Positions 45,814 to 58,192 of a stretch of 64,000 bases of DNA are shown here, piece by piece (the stretch's first letter is position 1; every line of letters starts with the position of its first letter). The position numbers and the translations under genes were made by a program. Under the pieces are notes generated by a model that saw only the letters and a list, made by a program, of their open reading frames with translations, was not told the origin of the DNA and ran no database searches. The stretch is from positions 892,818 to 956,817 of the forward strand of contig NZ_LMIO01000001.1 of NCBI RefSeq assembly GCF_001428745.1, in the 5' to 3' direction. Source of the stretch: Leifsonia sp. Root227 (GTDB lineage: Bacteria > Actinomycetota > Actinomycetes > Actinomycetales > Microbacteriaceae).

Positions 45814-47517
45814 ATGCGGTACAGGTGGATGGACGGGCGATGGTGGCGGCAGCTTCCCTCGCAGCTCGTGGGCGTCTGGCGGCGCTCGCTGCAGGTCCGC
45901 ACCGTCGCGATCACCCTGCTGCTGACCGGCATCGCCATCCTGGTGACGGGCATCTACATGGCCCTCAGCATCAGCAACGATCTCTATCAGTCGCGCCTCG
46001 ACCAGGCGCTCCGCGACTCCAGCAGGGCGACCACCTCCGCGCAGTCGACCCTGAACGCCTCGGACGTCTCCGCCTCCGACTCCGGTAAGAACCTCCTCAA
46101 CTCCACGCTGCAGACCGTGCAGGGCGCGACATCGAGCAGACTCATCGCCGCGTACCGCGTGCCAGGCCAGGACGTCTCCATCCCCGCCCCGCCTGACAGG
46201 GCGAGCCCAGGGCTGAACGGCGTGATCTCCGACGAGCTGCGTCAGCAGGTGCAGAACGGAGGGACCAAGCAGTTCTACCAGTCCGTCGCGTTGCCTGCGG
46301 GGAACGGGACGACCGACCCCGGCATCGTCGTCGGCACGCAGCTCACGCTCCCGAGCTTCGGGCACTACGAGCTCTACATCGGCTACAACCTCCGCGACTC
46401 GGAGAACACGCTGCTGTTCGTGCAGGGCACGCTGCTGCTCGCCGGGTTCGCGCTCATCCTGCTGATCGGGGCGATCACCTGGGTGATCGTGCGGTTCGCC
46501 GTCCAGCCGATCAGGGTCGCTGCCGAGACCAGCGAGCGCCTCGCCGCCGGCGACCTGGCCGTGCGCATCCCGGAGCACGGCGAGGACGTGTTCGCGTCGC
46601 TCGCCCGCTCGTTCAACGGGATGGCGGACAGTCTGCAGAGCCAGATCAACCAGCTCGCGACGCTGTCGCAGCTGCAGCAGCGGTTCGTCTCCGACGTCTC
46701 GCACGAGCTGCGAACACCGCTCACGACCATCCGGCTGGCAGGCGACGTGATCTACGACCAGCGCGAGTCGTTCCCGCCAGCCACCGAGCGCACCGCAGAG
46801 CTGCTGCACACCCAGATCGAGCGCTTCGACCGGCTGCTCTCCGACCTGCTCGAGATCAGCAGGTACGACGCCGGTTCCGTCGCCCTCGACCCGGAGCCGA
46901 CCAACCTGGTGCGGCTCGCCGACGACGTGGTGGACGAGCTGCGCACCCTCGCGGAGCAGAACGGCTCGGAGCTGCGACTGGATGCGCCAGGCGGCTACTT
47001 CGACGTCGGCATGGACCCGAGGCGCATCCGGCGCGTGGTGCGCAACCTCATCGGCAACGCCATCGAGCACGGAGACGGCAAGCCGGTCGTCGTCACGGTC
47101 GACAGCAACGAGAGCGCCGTCGCGCTCACCGTGCGCGACTACGGGATCGGGATGAGCCAGCAGGAGGTCAACCACGTGTTCGACCGGTTCTGGAGGGCCG
47201 ACCCTTCGCGCAAGCGCACCATCGGCGGCACGGGCCTCGGGCTCGCGATCTCGCTGGAGGACGCGACGCTGCACTCCGGCTGGCTGCAGGTCTGGTCCGC
47301 GCCTGGCGCAGGCTCGTGCTTCCGGCTGACGCTGCCGCGGGTCTCCGGCAAGGAGATCGCGTCGTCGCCGCTTCCGCTGCCGCCGACGGACGCAGGAGCC
47401 ACGGATGCAGCGGCGACCGGTGCGGCGGCGACCGATACCGCGGTCACCGATGGGGGCGCGCGGGTGCACGGTCACGCCGCAGACCAGCAGTTCACCGACA
47501 GAGGAGCCAGAGCATGA
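45814..47517 (+). CDS. mtrB: Sensor histidine kinase MtrB
   Basis: 567 residues. Helix 1 is at about 28-50, an extracytoplasmic sensor runs to about 205, helix 2 to about 232, then HAMP, the H-box [13 protein letters not shown] near 290-302, and an ATPase domain with [15 protein letters not shown] and G-T-G-L-G-L-A-I. It phosphorylates MtrA. The C-terminal 60 residues are an Ala/Thr/Asp-rich low-complexity tail. It starts 21 nt after mtrA and overlaps lpqB by 4 nt (ATGA). An ATG at 45829 is an alternative start. Confidence 0.95.
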   Translation: MRYRWMDGRWWRQLPSQLVGVWRRSLQVRTVAITLLLTGIAILVTGIYMALSISNDLYQSRLDQALRDSSRATTSAQSTLNASDVSASDSGKNLLNSTLQTVQGATSSRLIAAYRVPGQDVSIPAPPDRASPGLNGVISDELRQQVQNGGTKQFYQSVALPAGNGTTDPGIVVGTQLTLPSFGHYELYIGYNLRDSENTLLFVQGTLLLAGFALILLIGAITWVIVRFAVQPIRVAAETSERLAAGDLAVRIPEHGEDVFASLARSFNGMADSLQSQINQLATLSQLQQRFVSDVSHELRTPLTTIRLAGDVIYDQRESFPPATERTAELLHTQIERFDRLLSDLLEISRYDAGSVALDPEPTNLVRLADDVVDELRTLAEQNGSELRLDAPGGYFDVGMDPRRIRRVVRNLIGNAIEHGDGKPVVVTVDSNESAVALTVRDYGIGMSQQEVNHVFDRFWRADPSRKRTIGGTGLGLAISLEDATLHSGWLQVWSAPGAGSCFRLTLPRVSGKEIASSPLPLPPTDAGATDAAATGAAATDTAVTDGGARVHGHAADQQFTDRGARA

Positions 47518-49214
47518 CCGCCCGCCGCCCGTTGCGCCGCGCCGTCGCCGGCGTGGTCGCTGTGGCCGTGCTGGTCGTCCTCGCCGCGTGCGCGAGCATC
47601 CCGAGCTCAGGGCCGGTGCGCCAGGGCGGCCCTGTCGCCCAGGTGAACGACCCGCTCGACCTCGACTTCAACCCGTCTCCTCCGGAGAAGGGCGCGACCC
47701 AGCAGCGCATCGTGCAGGGCTTCATCGACGCGGCGTCGAGCCCGAAGAACAACTTCGACATCGCCAGGAAGTACCTCACCAGGTCGATGTCCGCCAAGTG
47801 GAACCCGGACGAGTCCGTGACCGTCGACGACGGCAGGAACCGCTCGTTCGACCACGACGACAACCAGTGGAGCGTATCGGTCAACCCCGTCGCCAACGTC
47901 GACAGTGCGGGTGCGTACCACCCCGTCACGAGCACGGCTCCCGTCGGGCTCCGCTACGAACTCGAGAAGCAGGACGGCGAGTGGCGGATCGCCGTCGCCC
48001 CGAACGGCGTCGTCATCGACGACCCGACGTTCCGCTCCGTCTACTCGCAGCAGCCGATCTACTTCTTCAGTCCCGACTACGCGTACCTGGTCCCGGATGC
48101 GCGGTGGTTCCCCGCCCGCGTCGCCACGGCGGCGACGAGGGTGGCGAGCGCGATCCTGGCCGGCCCATCCAAGTGGCTGACCGGGGCGGTGACCAGCGCC
48201 TTCCCGCAGGGCACCCAGCTCGCGCTGCCGTCGGTGACGACCTCGGGAGGCGTCGCCAGGGTCGATCTCAGCTCGGAGGCCGGCCAGGCGGACACGATGG
48301 CGTTGCAGCGGATGCAGCTCGAACTCGAACAGAGCCTCGGCAGCCTCGCGCAGTCGGTCGAAATCTCCATCGAGGGCAACCAGCAGCAGATCCCTCCGCT
48401 CAGCGACGCGAACGCCCCGGCGCAGGACCCTCCCGTCGACTCGCACGCCATCGTCTACCGTCAGAACACGTTCGGCCTGCTGAGCGGGTCGAGCGTCACC
48501 GAGCTCAGCGGGATGAGCGACAAGATCATCGCCCTGCAGCCGACCGCCGTCGCACTGAACGCCGCACGGGACGAGGCCGCGGTGCAGTCCCACGGGGCTG
48601 CGTACTTCGTGCGCAAGAGCGCAGAGCCGGCCAAGGTGGATGCGCGACCCGGCCTGATCGCGCCGGTCATCGACACCAGCGGCTGGGTCTGGTCGGTTCC
48701 GCAGGCGAGCCCTGGAGCCCTGCAGGCGTACAGCCCGGACGGGCAGGCCCACGCCATCAAGACCGAGTGGCCGTCGGCGACCGCCATCGTGTCGATCGCC
48801 GTCTCGCGGGATGGAACGCGCATCGTGGCACTGCTGAAGAACGGCGCGCAGTCGCTGCTCGTGGCCGCGGGGATCGTGCGAGGGGAGGCCGGTGTTCCCA
48901 CCGGTCTCACGGAGCCGGTCGAGCTGGCGGTCGGCGCCGGGACGCCGCGTTCCGTCGCATGGACAGGCGAACTCACCGTCGCTGTGCTCAGCAACACGAC
49001 GGGGGATGCGACCTCCATCACAGAGCAGACGATCGGAGGGACGTCGACGACCACGGCAGGGCCGGGCGGCGGGACGACGATCGTCGGCGCAGGCGGCCTC
49101 TCGCGGTACCTGGTGCTGACCTCGGACGGCTCGCTGCAGGCGCCGACGGGCACGGGCTGGCAGGCGCAGACCGACAAGGTGGGGGCCGTCGCCGTGCAGC
49201 TCGGCCAGCCGTGA
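47514..49214 (+). CDS. lpqB: Lipoprotein LpqB
   Basis: 566 residues. The signal peptide ends in a lipobox, V-L-A-A-C at 22-26, so the protein should be lipid-anchored outside. A GerMN-like middle domain and a C-terminal beta-propeller-like region (repeated W-V-W-S and [10 protein letters not shown] segments) follow the known LpqB layout. In mycobacteria LpqB interacts with the external part of MtrB and modulates signalling. The ATG overlaps the mtrB stop by 4 nt. Nothing unusual beyond the strong coupling. Confidence 0.94.
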   Translation: MTARRPLRRAVAGVVAVAVLVVLAACASIPSSGPVRQGGPVAQVNDPLDLDFNPSPPEKGATQQRIVQGFIDAASSPKNNFDIARKYLTRSMSAKWNPDESVTVDDGRNRSFDHDDNQWSVSVNPVANVDSAGAYHPVTSTAPVGLRYELEKQDGEWRIAVAPNGVVIDDPTFRSVYSQQPIYFFSPDYAYLVPDARWFPARVATAATRVASAILAGPSKWLTGAVTSAFPQGTQLALPSVTTSGGVARVDLSSEAGQADTMALQRMQLELEQSLGSLAQSVEISIEGNQQQIPPLSDANAPAQDPPVDSHAIVYRQNTFGLLSGSSVTELSGMSDKIIALQPTAVALNAARDEAAVQSHGAAYFVRKSAEPAKVDARPGLIAPVIDTSGWVWSVPQASPGALQAYSPDGQAHAIKTEWPSATAIVSIAVSRDGTRIVALLKNGAQSLLVAAGIVRGEAGVPTGLTEPVELAVGAGTPRSVAWTGELTVAVLSNTTGDATSITEQTIGGTSTTTAGPGGGTTIVGAGGLSRYLVLTSDGSLQAPTGTGWQAQTDKVGAVAVQLGQP

Positions 49215-49327
49215 CCTGCGCACCGGGCTGCTGAGCAGGATCCCTCCACAACCAGCGCTCTGCCCACGTTCTCCACTGGTCCGTCGACGCCCCGCCACGC
49301 TGACCGCTGAGCGCGCAGGCTCGAACC

Positions 49328-50092
49328 ATGACGACGACGAACCAGCTCAGAACGAACAAGCTCAGAGAATCCATCCTCGACGCGGCCGCGGCGCTGCAAC
49401 CCGTGCAGTGCAGCGGCTGCGGCGAAGAAGACAGAGCGGTGTGCGCCGCGTGCTCCGCCGCGCTCCTGCCTGGCATGATCGCGGCGGAGGGCGCAGCTCC
49501 GCCCCTGTTCGCAGCCCTCGCATACGACGGCGTCGTTCGCCGTGTGCTGCTGGCGTACAAGGACTCCGGTCGCACGGACGCCGCTTCCGCGCTCGCCGTC
49601 GCGCTGCGTGCCGCGATCGTGACGGCGCAGTCTCAGGCCGGCCCGGGGGCCGACTCGGGGGCCGGGTCGCGGGCCAGGACGCGGGCCGGGCTCCAGCCGC
49701 ATCCGCCGGTGGATGCGCGGCACGCGCTGCTCCCCGTCGTCATCCCGTCCACGCGCGCAGCGTTCCGCCGCAGGGGATACCATCCGACGGCGCTCCTCCT
49801 GCGGAGGTCGCGCATCCTGGTCCCTCCGTTGTGGCGTGCTCTGCGCCTCACCAGGCAGACAGAGGACCAGGCAGGGCTGACCGCGCAGCAGCGGACGCGC
49901 AACAGAGCGGGCAGCATGGTCGCGTCCCGCCGGCTGCGGGGAAGGGACTGCGTGATCGTCGACGACATCGTCACGACCGGGGCGACGGTGCGCGAAGCTG
50001 CACGGGCGATCACCGCCGTCGGGGGCAGGGTCGTGTTCGCGGTAGCAGTCGCACGCACGCCGTTGCGAGGCGGCTCGCCGGTCGTCGCGTGA
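49328..50092 (+). CDS. ComF-family phosphoribosyltransferase-like protein
   Basis: 254 residues. N-terminal zinc-ribbon Cys pairs (C-S-G-C near 28 and C-A-A-C near 38), a middle segment with L-A-Y-K-D-S-G-R, and the PRPP-loop V-I-V-D-D-I-V-T-T-G-A-T near 210. R-G-Y-H-P, Q-R-T-R-N and the Thr-rich loop match ComF. An Ala/Gly/Arg-rich insert lies around 105-125. Related proteins are linked to DNA uptake, yet here it stands between lpqB and hpf as in mycobacteria (Rv3242c), where its role is unclear. The 113 nt before it show no feature. Confidence 0.9.
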   Translation: MTTTNQLRTNKLRESILDAAAALQPVQCSGCGEEDRAVCAACSAALLPGMIAAEGAAPPLFAALAYDGVVRRVLLAYKDSGRTDAASALAVALRAAIVTAQSQAGPGADSGAGSRARTRAGLQPHPPVDARHALLPVVIPSTRAAFRRRGYHPTALLLRRSRILVPPLWRALRLTRQTEDQAGLTAQQRTRNRAGSMVASRRLRGRDCVIVDDIVTTGATVREAARAITAVGGRVVFAVAVARTPLRGGSPVVA

Positions 50093-50241
50093 CCCTCGGG
50101 GAGTGCACGGGAAAGGTTCGGCAGATAGTCCGGTTCTCCCTGTTCACTTCCGAGGCAGACGGCACTACGGTGGTCGAAAAGGTGTGGACGACCCGCCCTT
50201 CGTGATCCGGGCGGACGGCACGCCGGAACAGGGAGGTCTCC

Positions 50242-50946
50242 ATGGACATCAACATCATCGGACGCAACCTGGGCATCACCGATCGTTTCCGTGAATACGC
50301 GACTGAGAAGGCGGAAAAGGTCTCGCACCTCGCCGAACGCGCGATCTCTTTCGAGATCAAGGTCAGCCGCCACAACGAGAAGGTCGGCTCCCAGAACGGC
50401 GATGATCGCGTCGAACTGACTCTCGTCGGCCCGAAGGCCGTCGTGAGGTCGGAAGCGACCGGGACCGACAAGTACGCGGCGTTCGACATCGCCCTCGGGA
50501 AGCTCCTCGAACGGGTGCGCAGGGCGAAGGATCGTCGCAAGGTGCATCGCGGCCAGCACAGGCCGACATCGCTCCGAGAGGCGAGCACGGACGGTTTCAG
50601 CACCGTCGGACTCGCTGCGGCTCCTGTCGCGGTACTCGATCAGGTGAGGACGGGAAGCGTTCCCGTCGTCTCCGATGATGCGGAGGCCGCCGCGGAGGCG
50701 GAGGACGACTACTGCCCCGTCGTCATCCGCAAGAAGGTCTTCGCCTCCGTCCCGATGACAGTCGACGACGCCCTGTATTACATGGAACTCGTCGGCCACG
50801 ACTTCTACCTCTTCATCGACCAGGAGAACCAGCGCCCGAGCGTCGTCTACCGACGCAAGGGCTGGGACTACGGCGTGATCGCCCTGGACGACGAAGCAGA
50901 CGAACTCCAGGAGGTCGCGACGGCGAGCCGCAAGCTCGGCAGCTGA
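50242..50946 (+). CDS. hpf: Long-form ribosome hibernation promoting factor
   Basis: 234 residues. The N-terminal domain (1-115: I-N-I-I-G-R-N-L-G-I-T-D, D-R-V-E-L-T-L) binds the 30S decoding region. A linker leads to the C-terminal dimerisation domain (from about 160: V-V-I-R-K-K-V-F, P-M-T-V-D-D-A-L-Y-Y-M-E-L-V-G-H-D-F) that joins two ribosomes into 100S particles. GGGAGG precedes the ATG at 50242. It sits upstream of secA, as in mycobacteria (Rv3241c). A strong terminator follows. Confidence 0.96.
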   Translation: MDINIIGRNLGITDRFREYATEKAEKVSHLAERAISFEIKVSRHNEKVGSQNGDDRVELTLVGPKAVVRSEATGTDKYAAFDIALGKLLERVRRAKDRRKVHRGQHRPTSLREASTDGFSTVGLAAAPVAVLDQVRTGSVPVVSDDAEAAAEAEDDYCPVVIRKKVFASVPMTVDDALYYMELVGHDFYLFIDQENQRPSVVYRRKGWDYGVIALDDEADELQEVATASRKLGS

Positions 50947-50975
50947 GCCGACTGCGCTCCTGCAGCGCCGATTCC

Positions 50976-51016
50976 GCGCCGATGGTGGCGGCCCAGGCGG
51001 CCGTCGCCATCGGCGC
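50976..51016 (+). terminator. Strong hairpin terminator after hpf
   Basis: An 18-bp stem (50976-50993 with 50999-51016, two G-U pairs) and a CAGGC loop, followed by TTCGCTTTCC. It lies 29 nt after the hpf stop and separates hpf from secA. The rest of the 224-nt gap shows a TACGAT (51074-51079), a possible -10 for secA. Confidence 0.75.
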
Positions 51017-51170
51017 TTCGCTTTCCGGAGCGCCCTCACAGGAACTACCCTCCGAACGCAATGGCGGAACAAGTACGATATGTCTAGCGTCGGCCCAGGT
51101 CGGCGGTTCGACGTGCGCCCGACTGGGCGACAGGCGATACCAGCCTGAACAAACAAAGTGGAGTGCATAA

Positions 51171-53978
<2,808 letters not shown>

Positions 53979-53997
53979 CCAGCCCCGATCACGTGAT

Positions 53998-54019
53998 GGC
54001 CGTCCCGATCGGGGCGGCC
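53998..54019. terminator. Bidirectional terminator after secA
   Basis: GGCCGTCCC, loop GATC, GGGGCGGCC (one G-U pair) between the convergent secA and Rv3235-family genes. A competing 9-bp stem pairs GCCCCGATC (53982-53990) with GATCGGGGC (54007-54015). Confidence 0.7.
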
Positions 54020-54071
54020 ATTCGCGTCTCACCCCGCGGTCGAGCGGCCGTGAGCAGGGCAGCCCTCACGG

Positions 54072-54572
54072 TCACAGCACGCTGATCGCGCTCGCCCGCC
54101 AGCGCTCCCCGACGGCGTCGAGCCGGATGGCGACAGCCCTGGACCTGTTCGGCTGGTGCACGAGCACCACCGCCTCGACGACGCCGTCCAGTGGCCGCGC
54201 AACGACAGGGTCGCCGACCAGCAGACGCGGCCGTTGCACGGTGGCCCCTGTGAGCCGTCTGGTGCGCGCCGCAATCGCGGAGCGGCGCAGCAGATGGATG
54301 AAGACGTCGTCACTCACCCAGCGGCTGAGCTGGTCGATGTTCCTCGCCCCCGCGAGAATCTCCACAACGCAGAGCGCGAGGTTGGCGACCAGGGGTGCTG
54401 GGTCGGGGAAGCCGCTGTCGTCGGTGACGATCGGCAGCTCCACCACGGGATGCGGTGCGCGGCGGGCCTCGCCCCCTCGTGCAGCGGCTCCCGCCCGCCC
54501 GGCACGGCCAGGGTGCGGCGGCAGGCCCACCGGCCTGTAGCGGTCATGGTTGTGATCGAGCACGGTGCTCAC
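54072..54572 (-). CDS. Rv3235-family protein
   Basis: 166 residues. A basic, low-complexity start of about 50 residues is followed by a small alpha/beta domain. It begins P-A-P-L-V-A-N-L-A-L-C-V-V-E-I-L-A-G-A-R-N-I-D-Q-L-S-R-W and ends with V-R-x-R/W-R-A-S-A-I type strands. This L-x-x-W-x-S-D-D-V pattern is that of the actinobacterial Rv3235 family found near secA; function is unknown. GAGGGG lies about 9 nt before the GTG at 54572. A 188-nt divergent gap separates it from the kinase gene. Confidence 0.82.
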   Translation of the reverse strand: MSTVLDHNHDRYRPVGLPPHPGRAGRAGAAARGGEARRAPHPVVELPIVTDDSGFPDPAPLVANLALCVVEILAGARNIDQLSRWVSDDVFIHLLRRSAIAARTRRLTGATVQRPRLLVGDPVVARPLDGVVEAVVLVHQPNRSRAVAIRLDAVGERWRASAISVL

Positions 54573-54728
54573 AGGAGAATCCCCTCAAACGTGGCCGCTG
54601 CTGCGCGGCGACTTTCATCGGCTGCGGCGGCGGAAGCCGTCCCACTTCGGCCGTCGCGTGGGAGCCACTCAAGCAGGCGCATCCCCTGGGCGTCCAGGGC
54701 TCTAACACGGGCTGTGGATAACATCCGT

Positions 54729-54754
54729 GATCATTTCGATGATCTGCCTAGACT
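54729..54754 (+). promoter_or_regulatory. Palindrome plus TAGACT core promoter of the PdtaS-like kinase gene
   Basis: GATCAT-TTCG-ATGATC (54729-54744) is a perfect dyad placed about -32 to -17 from the predicted start, immediately before TAGACT (54749-54754), which ends 6 nt before the GTG at 54761. The dyad sits where a repressor would block polymerase. The rest of the 188-nt gap has no further feature. Confidence 0.55.
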
Positions 54755-54760
54755 AGGGGC

Positions 54761-56254
54761 GTGTCGACGCTCAGTGATCTCGTGCAAGCCCATGGCCGTT
54801 CCTCGGAGGAGGATGTCGATTGGCTCCACGGCCTCGTCGGCGACTGGCAGCTCCTCGCCGACCTCGCCTTCGCCGACATCGTGCTCTGGGTGCCGACGAC
54901 GGACGACGACTTCGTCGCGGTGGCCCACGCTCGACCGTCGAGCGCTGCGACGCTGTTCTACCGCGACTTCGTCGGGCAGCGGATCAAGCCGGAGTGGCGC
55001 CAGCAGGTCACCGATGCGTTCGAGACCAAACAGATCATCGACACCAACGCGCCGGACTGGTTCGAGGAGACGCCGACCCGCGTGCTCGCCGTGCCGGTCA
55101 TCCGCAGGCTGAGCGTCAATTCCCCGCAGACCGCCGAGCAGCCCGTCGCCGTCATCACGCGGCACTCCAACCTCAGTGAGGCGCGAACACCGGGGCGTCA
55201 GGAGCTCACGTTCAACGCCTGCGCGAACGACCTGTTCAACATGATCGCGACGGGGGACTTCCCCGATCTCGGGGCGCCGAGCGGTCCTCGACGCGGTGCG
55301 CCCCGCGCATCCGATGGCCTGATCAGACTCGACGTGGACGGCATCACCACCTTCGCGAGCCCCAACGCCCTCAGCGCGTTCAACAGGATGGGCTTCACGG
55401 AGGAGCTCGAGGGCGAGTCGCTCGCGACGGTCACCACGCGCCTGCTCTCCGGCAGGATGACCGTCGACGAGTCCCTGCCGCTCGTCGTCACGGGGCGCGC
55501 GCCCTGGCGCACGGACATCGAGGCGCGCGGCGTCACCGTGTCTCTCCGGGCCATCCCGATCCGCAACAGGGGGGAGAGGGTCGGTGCGATCGTGCTCTGC
55601 CGCGATGTGACGGAGCTGCGCCACCAGGAGCGCGAGCTCATCACCAAGGACGCGACCATCCGCGAGATCCACCACAGGGTCAAGAACAACCTGCAGACCG
55701 TCGCATCCCTGCTGCGCATCCAGGCGCGTCGCACGCACTCCGAGGAGGCGCGGGAGGCCCTCAGCCAGGCGATGCGCCGGGTGGCTGCCATCGCGGTCGT
55801 GCACGACACGCTCTCCACCGGCCTCAACCAGATCGTCGACTTCGACGACGTGTTCGCCCGCGTGCTGCTGCTCGTGGCGGAGGTGGCGTCGAGCCACAAC
55901 ACCACCGTGCATCCCAAGTCGTCCGGCAGTTTCGGCTCACTGCCCAGCGAGTACGCGACCCCGCTCGCGCTCGCGCTGACCGAACTCGTCACGAACGCTG
56001 TCGAGCACGGTCTCGCCGGCCGCGAAGGTCAGGTCGAGATCATCGCGAACCGTTCGGAGGATTCGCTCACGGTCAAAGTCGTCGACAACGGCTCCGGCCT
56101 GCCGGAGGGCAAGGTCGGCAGCGGGCTCGGCACGCAGATCGTGCGCACCCTCATCCAGGGCGAGCTCGGCGGCACGATCGACTGGCACACCATGATGGGC
56201 CAGGGCACAGAGGTGACCATCGAGGTGCCGTTGCGCTACCTCACCAAGTCGTAG
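54761..56254 (+). CDS. pdtaS: PdtaS-like cytosolic sensor histidine kinase
   Basis: 497 residues, no membrane helix. The N-terminal GAF-like domain (S-T-L-S-D-L-V-Q-A-H; D-W-Q-L-L-A-D-L-A-F-A-D-I near 30) leads to a PAS-like domain (about 185-290), a HisKA_2 region with E-I-H-H-R-V-K-N-N-L-Q-T-V near 301, and an HATPase with L-T-E-L-V-T-N-A-V-E-H-G near 405 and G-S-G-L-G-T near 448. The start and gene order (next to a convergent whiB1) match mycobacterial PdtaS, which signals to the ANTAR antiterminator PdtaR. No PdtaR is in the window. The GTG start fits a leaderless transcript. Confidence 0.93.
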   Translation: MSTLSDLVQAHGRSSEEDVDWLHGLVGDWQLLADLAFADIVLWVPTTDDDFVAVAHARPSSAATLFYRDFVGQRIKPEWRQQVTDAFETKQIIDTNAPDWFEETPTRVLAVPVIRRLSVNSPQTAEQPVAVITRHSNLSEARTPGRQELTFNACANDLFNMIATGDFPDLGAPSGPRRGAPRASDGLIRLDVDGITTFASPNALSAFNRMGFTEELEGESLATVTTRLLSGRMTVDESLPLVVTGRAPWRTDIEARGVTVSLRAIPIRNRGERVGAIVLCRDVTELRHQERELITKDATIREIHHRVKNNLQTVASLLRIQARRTHSEEAREALSQAMRRVAAIAVVHDTLSTGLNQIVDFDDVFARVLLLVAEVASSHNTTVHPKSSGSFGSLPSEYATPLALALTELVTNAVEHGLAGREGQVEIIANRSEDSLTVKVVDNGSGLPEGKVGSGLGTQIVRTLIQGELGGTIDWHTMMGQGTEVTIEVPLRYLTKS

Positions 56255-56293
56255 CGTCCGGTTGTCCGGCCGGTTGCGCGCGGACAAACGAAA

Positions 56294-56341
56294 GCCGAGG
56301 CCGCTCCCTCTTCTGCTAGGTGTGTGAGGGAGCGCCTCGGC
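56294..56341. terminator. Long bidirectional hairpin between pdtaS and whiB1
   Basis: GCCGAGG(C)CGCTCCCTC pairs with GAGGGAGCGCCTCGGC: a 16-bp stem with one bulged C and a 15-nt loop. On the minus strand it is followed by TTTCGTTTG, so it should end whiB1 transcription well, and it also lies 40 nt after the kinase stop. Confidence 0.8.
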
Positions 56342-56362
56342 GTGCGCGGGTGATGTTGCGGG

Positions 56363-56611
56363 TCAGGAAGCGCGGCGGGCGCGTGCTGCGCGGCGCTTGA
56401 GAGCGCGGCGCTCGTCCTCGGAGAGACCGCCCCAGACGCCGGAGTCCTGGCCGGTCTCCAGCGCGTACTGCAGGCAGATCTCCGTCACGGTGCAGCGTGC
56501 GCACACGGACTTGGCCTTGTCGATCTGGTCGACTGCGGGCCCGGTGTTGCCGACGGGGAAGAAGAGTTCGGGGTCCGCGGTGAGGCAGGCAGCTTTGTCG
56601 CGCCAGTCCAT
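56363..56611 (-). CDS. whiB1: WhiB-family regulator (WhiB1-like)
   Basis: 82 residues. M-D-W-R-D-K-A-A-C-L start, then C-A-R-C-T-V-T-E-I-C (C-x2-C-x5-C, near 36-45), G-V-W-G-G-L-S-E-D-E-R-R-A-L-K-R and a basic end. These are the [4Fe-4S] ligands and the G-[VI]-W-G-G turn. The short form and the position beside pdtaS match WhiB1, an essential NO-sensitive regulator in mycobacteria that works with the primary sigma factor. The ATG at 56611 is fixed by AAGGAG at 8-9 nt; a longer reading to 56650 lacks a site. Confidence 0.93.
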   Translation of the reverse strand: MDWRDKAACLTADPELFFPVGNTGPAVDQIDKAKSVCARCTVTEICLQYALETGQDSGVWGGLSEDERRALKRRAARARRAS

Positions 56612-56665
56612 GAAAATGTGCTCCTTGTTTGCTGATTGTTCCCCGGCCACGACGGCCTAGGATGC

Positions 56666-56728
56666 ATGTTAAGCAGTCGAGCTACAGGGTGAATGATCCG
56701 TGGGGGATAGACCTGCCCACGACCCTGT
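56666..56728 (-). promoter_or_regulatory. whiB1 promoter with nested inverted repeats
   Basis: TAACAT (56671-56666) is a -10 with TTCACC about 16-17 nt upstream, giving a leader of about 48 nt. Just upstream ACAGGGT (56684-56690) and ACCCTGT (56722-56728) form a perfect 7-bp dyad that encloses GTGGG/CCCAC (56700-56704 and 56716-56720). Further along the 211-nt gap, an AT-rich patch near 56740-56800 and TGTGAACACA (56801-56810) precede the divergent gene. Confidence 0.45.
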
Positions 56729-56822
56729 GAGCGCTAACTCGACCTCGAATATGCTCCCATAGCGCATAATCCGAATCAATAGTTTTGTATGAGATAACGC
56801 TGTGAACACAAGCGAGAAATGA

Positions 56823-57329
56823 ATGAGTGCTAGAGTTCCGCCCCCGGATGGGGACCAGTCCAACCGTTCCACGGACCCAGTCGGCGACGCCGTGAGCGAC
56901 CGCGTCGGCGGCACTGGAGCCGGCCAAGGCGCCGCTCGGCGGCCCCCCATGCTCATCGCGCTCTCCGTCCTGCTCTTCCTCGAGGCCGCCCTCGTCGCGG
57001 GAGCGGCCGTCTGGCTGCTCGTCGAGCTGCTCACGCAGCGGCCGGAGTCGTTCGCGACGGCCGTCGCCATCGTCGTGCTCGTCGTGCTCGCCGCGATCTG
57101 GGTCGTCGCGACGGCGATCGGGGCGCTACGCGCGCAGAATTGGTCGCGAGCGTCGGCGGTGACCATCCAGATCCTGCAGATCGCGGTCGCTGTCGGCTCG
57201 TTCCAAGGCCTGTACGCTCGTCCGGATCTGGGCTGGGCGCTGCTCGTCCCCGCCGTGGTCGGCATCGTCCTCGCCGTCTCTCCGCAGGTCGTGAAGGCGA
57301 CGACGCGCAACACTCCGCAACACGAATAG
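56823..57329 (+). CDS. Small polytopic membrane protein, unknown function
   Basis: 168 residues. A hydrophilic start of about 40 residues (Pro/Asp/Gly/Arg) is followed by four hydrophobic helices (about 43-68, 79-100, 112-127, 138-155) and a short Thr/Asn/Gln tail. No catalytic motif is seen. It diverges from whiB1 and lies 36 nt before the DUF1684 gene on the same strand. An ATG 4 nt earlier is out of frame and closes at once. I do not recognise a family. Confidence 0.75.
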   Translation: MSARVPPPDGDQSNRSTDPVGDAVSDRVGGTGAGQGAARRPPMLIALSVLLFLEAALVAGAAVWLLVELLTQRPESFATAVAIVVLVVLAAIWVVATAIGALRAQNWSRASAVTIQILQIAVAVGSFQGLYARPDLGWALLVPAVVGIVLAVSPQVVKATTRNTPQHE

Positions 57330-57365
57330 GGCGGAAGCGGGAACAAGTCGCACACTCGGATGGTT

Positions 57366-58121
57366 ATGCCCGACATCGTGACTGAAACATCCTCCGCCCC
57401 GCTCGCCTCCGCATCCACCATCGACGAAGCCCGCGCCGGCCATCAGGCGTGGCGCGACGCCCGCCTCTCCTCCGTCGTATCCGCAACGGGGAACCTCAGC
57501 CTCATCGAGACCCGCTGGCTGCAGCCCGGCGACGAGACGACGGCTCAGGATGCGCTGGCCGGTCAGCCGGAGACGGTCACCGCCACCGAGCTCACCCGCA
57601 CGAACCTCGACACAGGGCAGCCGGAGCGCGGCATCCGACTCTGGGATGCGAACTCACCGGCGATCCAGGCGTTCGAGACCGTCACCGCCTTCCCGTTCGA
57701 CCCGGACTGGGTCATCGAGGCGACCTTCACGCCGGTCGACGGCGCCCGCACGGTGCCGTTCGAGCACATCCGCGACAACGGTGGAACGCGCGATCTCGTC
57801 GTGCCGGGCGACATCACCTTCAGCAAGGACGGCGTCTCGTACTCGCTCAGCGCGTTCGACGACGACGGCACCCTCCTGCTCGTGTTCGGCGACCCGACCA
57901 ACGGCGCCGACGGAGAGAACGGCACGTACGGCTCAGGCCGCTTCCTGTTCGTGCAGCACGACGGCGAGAAGGCCATCCTCGACTTCAACCGCGCGTTCGT
58001 GCCGCCGTGCGGTTTCTCCGACCAGTACAACTGCCCGCTCCCTCCGCGCAACAACCGCTTCGACATCCCCGTCGAAGCAGGCGAGAAGATCGTCGTGTTC
58101 CGCGACGGCGCAGCGCACTAG
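57366..58121 (+). CDS. DUF1684 domain protein
   Basis: 251 residues, soluble. W-R-D-A-R-L-S-S-V-V-S-A-T-G-N-L-S-L-I near the start and the C-terminal signature F-N-R-A-F-V-P-P-C-G-F-S-D-Q-Y-N-C-P-L-P-P-R-N-N-R in the last 50 residues, cut here into key elements (N-P/A-x-C-x-x-S, C-P, P-x-N), identify DUF1684. The two Cys of that signature are present. DUF1684 has no settled biochemical function. It lies 71 nt upstream of the peptide-transporter binding protein and may share its transcript. ATG 57366 is preferred over GTG/ATG at 57360. Confidence 0.85.
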   Translation: MPDIVTETSSAPLASASTIDEARAGHQAWRDARLSSVVSATGNLSLIETRWLQPGDETTAQDALAGQPETVTATELTRTNLDTGQPERGIRLWDANSPAIQAFETVTAFPFDPDWVIEATFTPVDGARTVPFEHIRDNGGTRDLVVPGDITFSKDGVSYSLSAFDDDGTLLLVFGDPTNGADGENGTYGSGRFLFVQHDGEKAILDFNRAFVPPCGFSDQYNCPLPPRNNRFDIPVEAGEKIVVFRDGAAH

Positions 58122-58192
58122 TACAGCGCACCAGCACCACAGCACACGCTTCACAGCACAGCAACCCCCTCACCCCCACCAGGAGAACTCCG

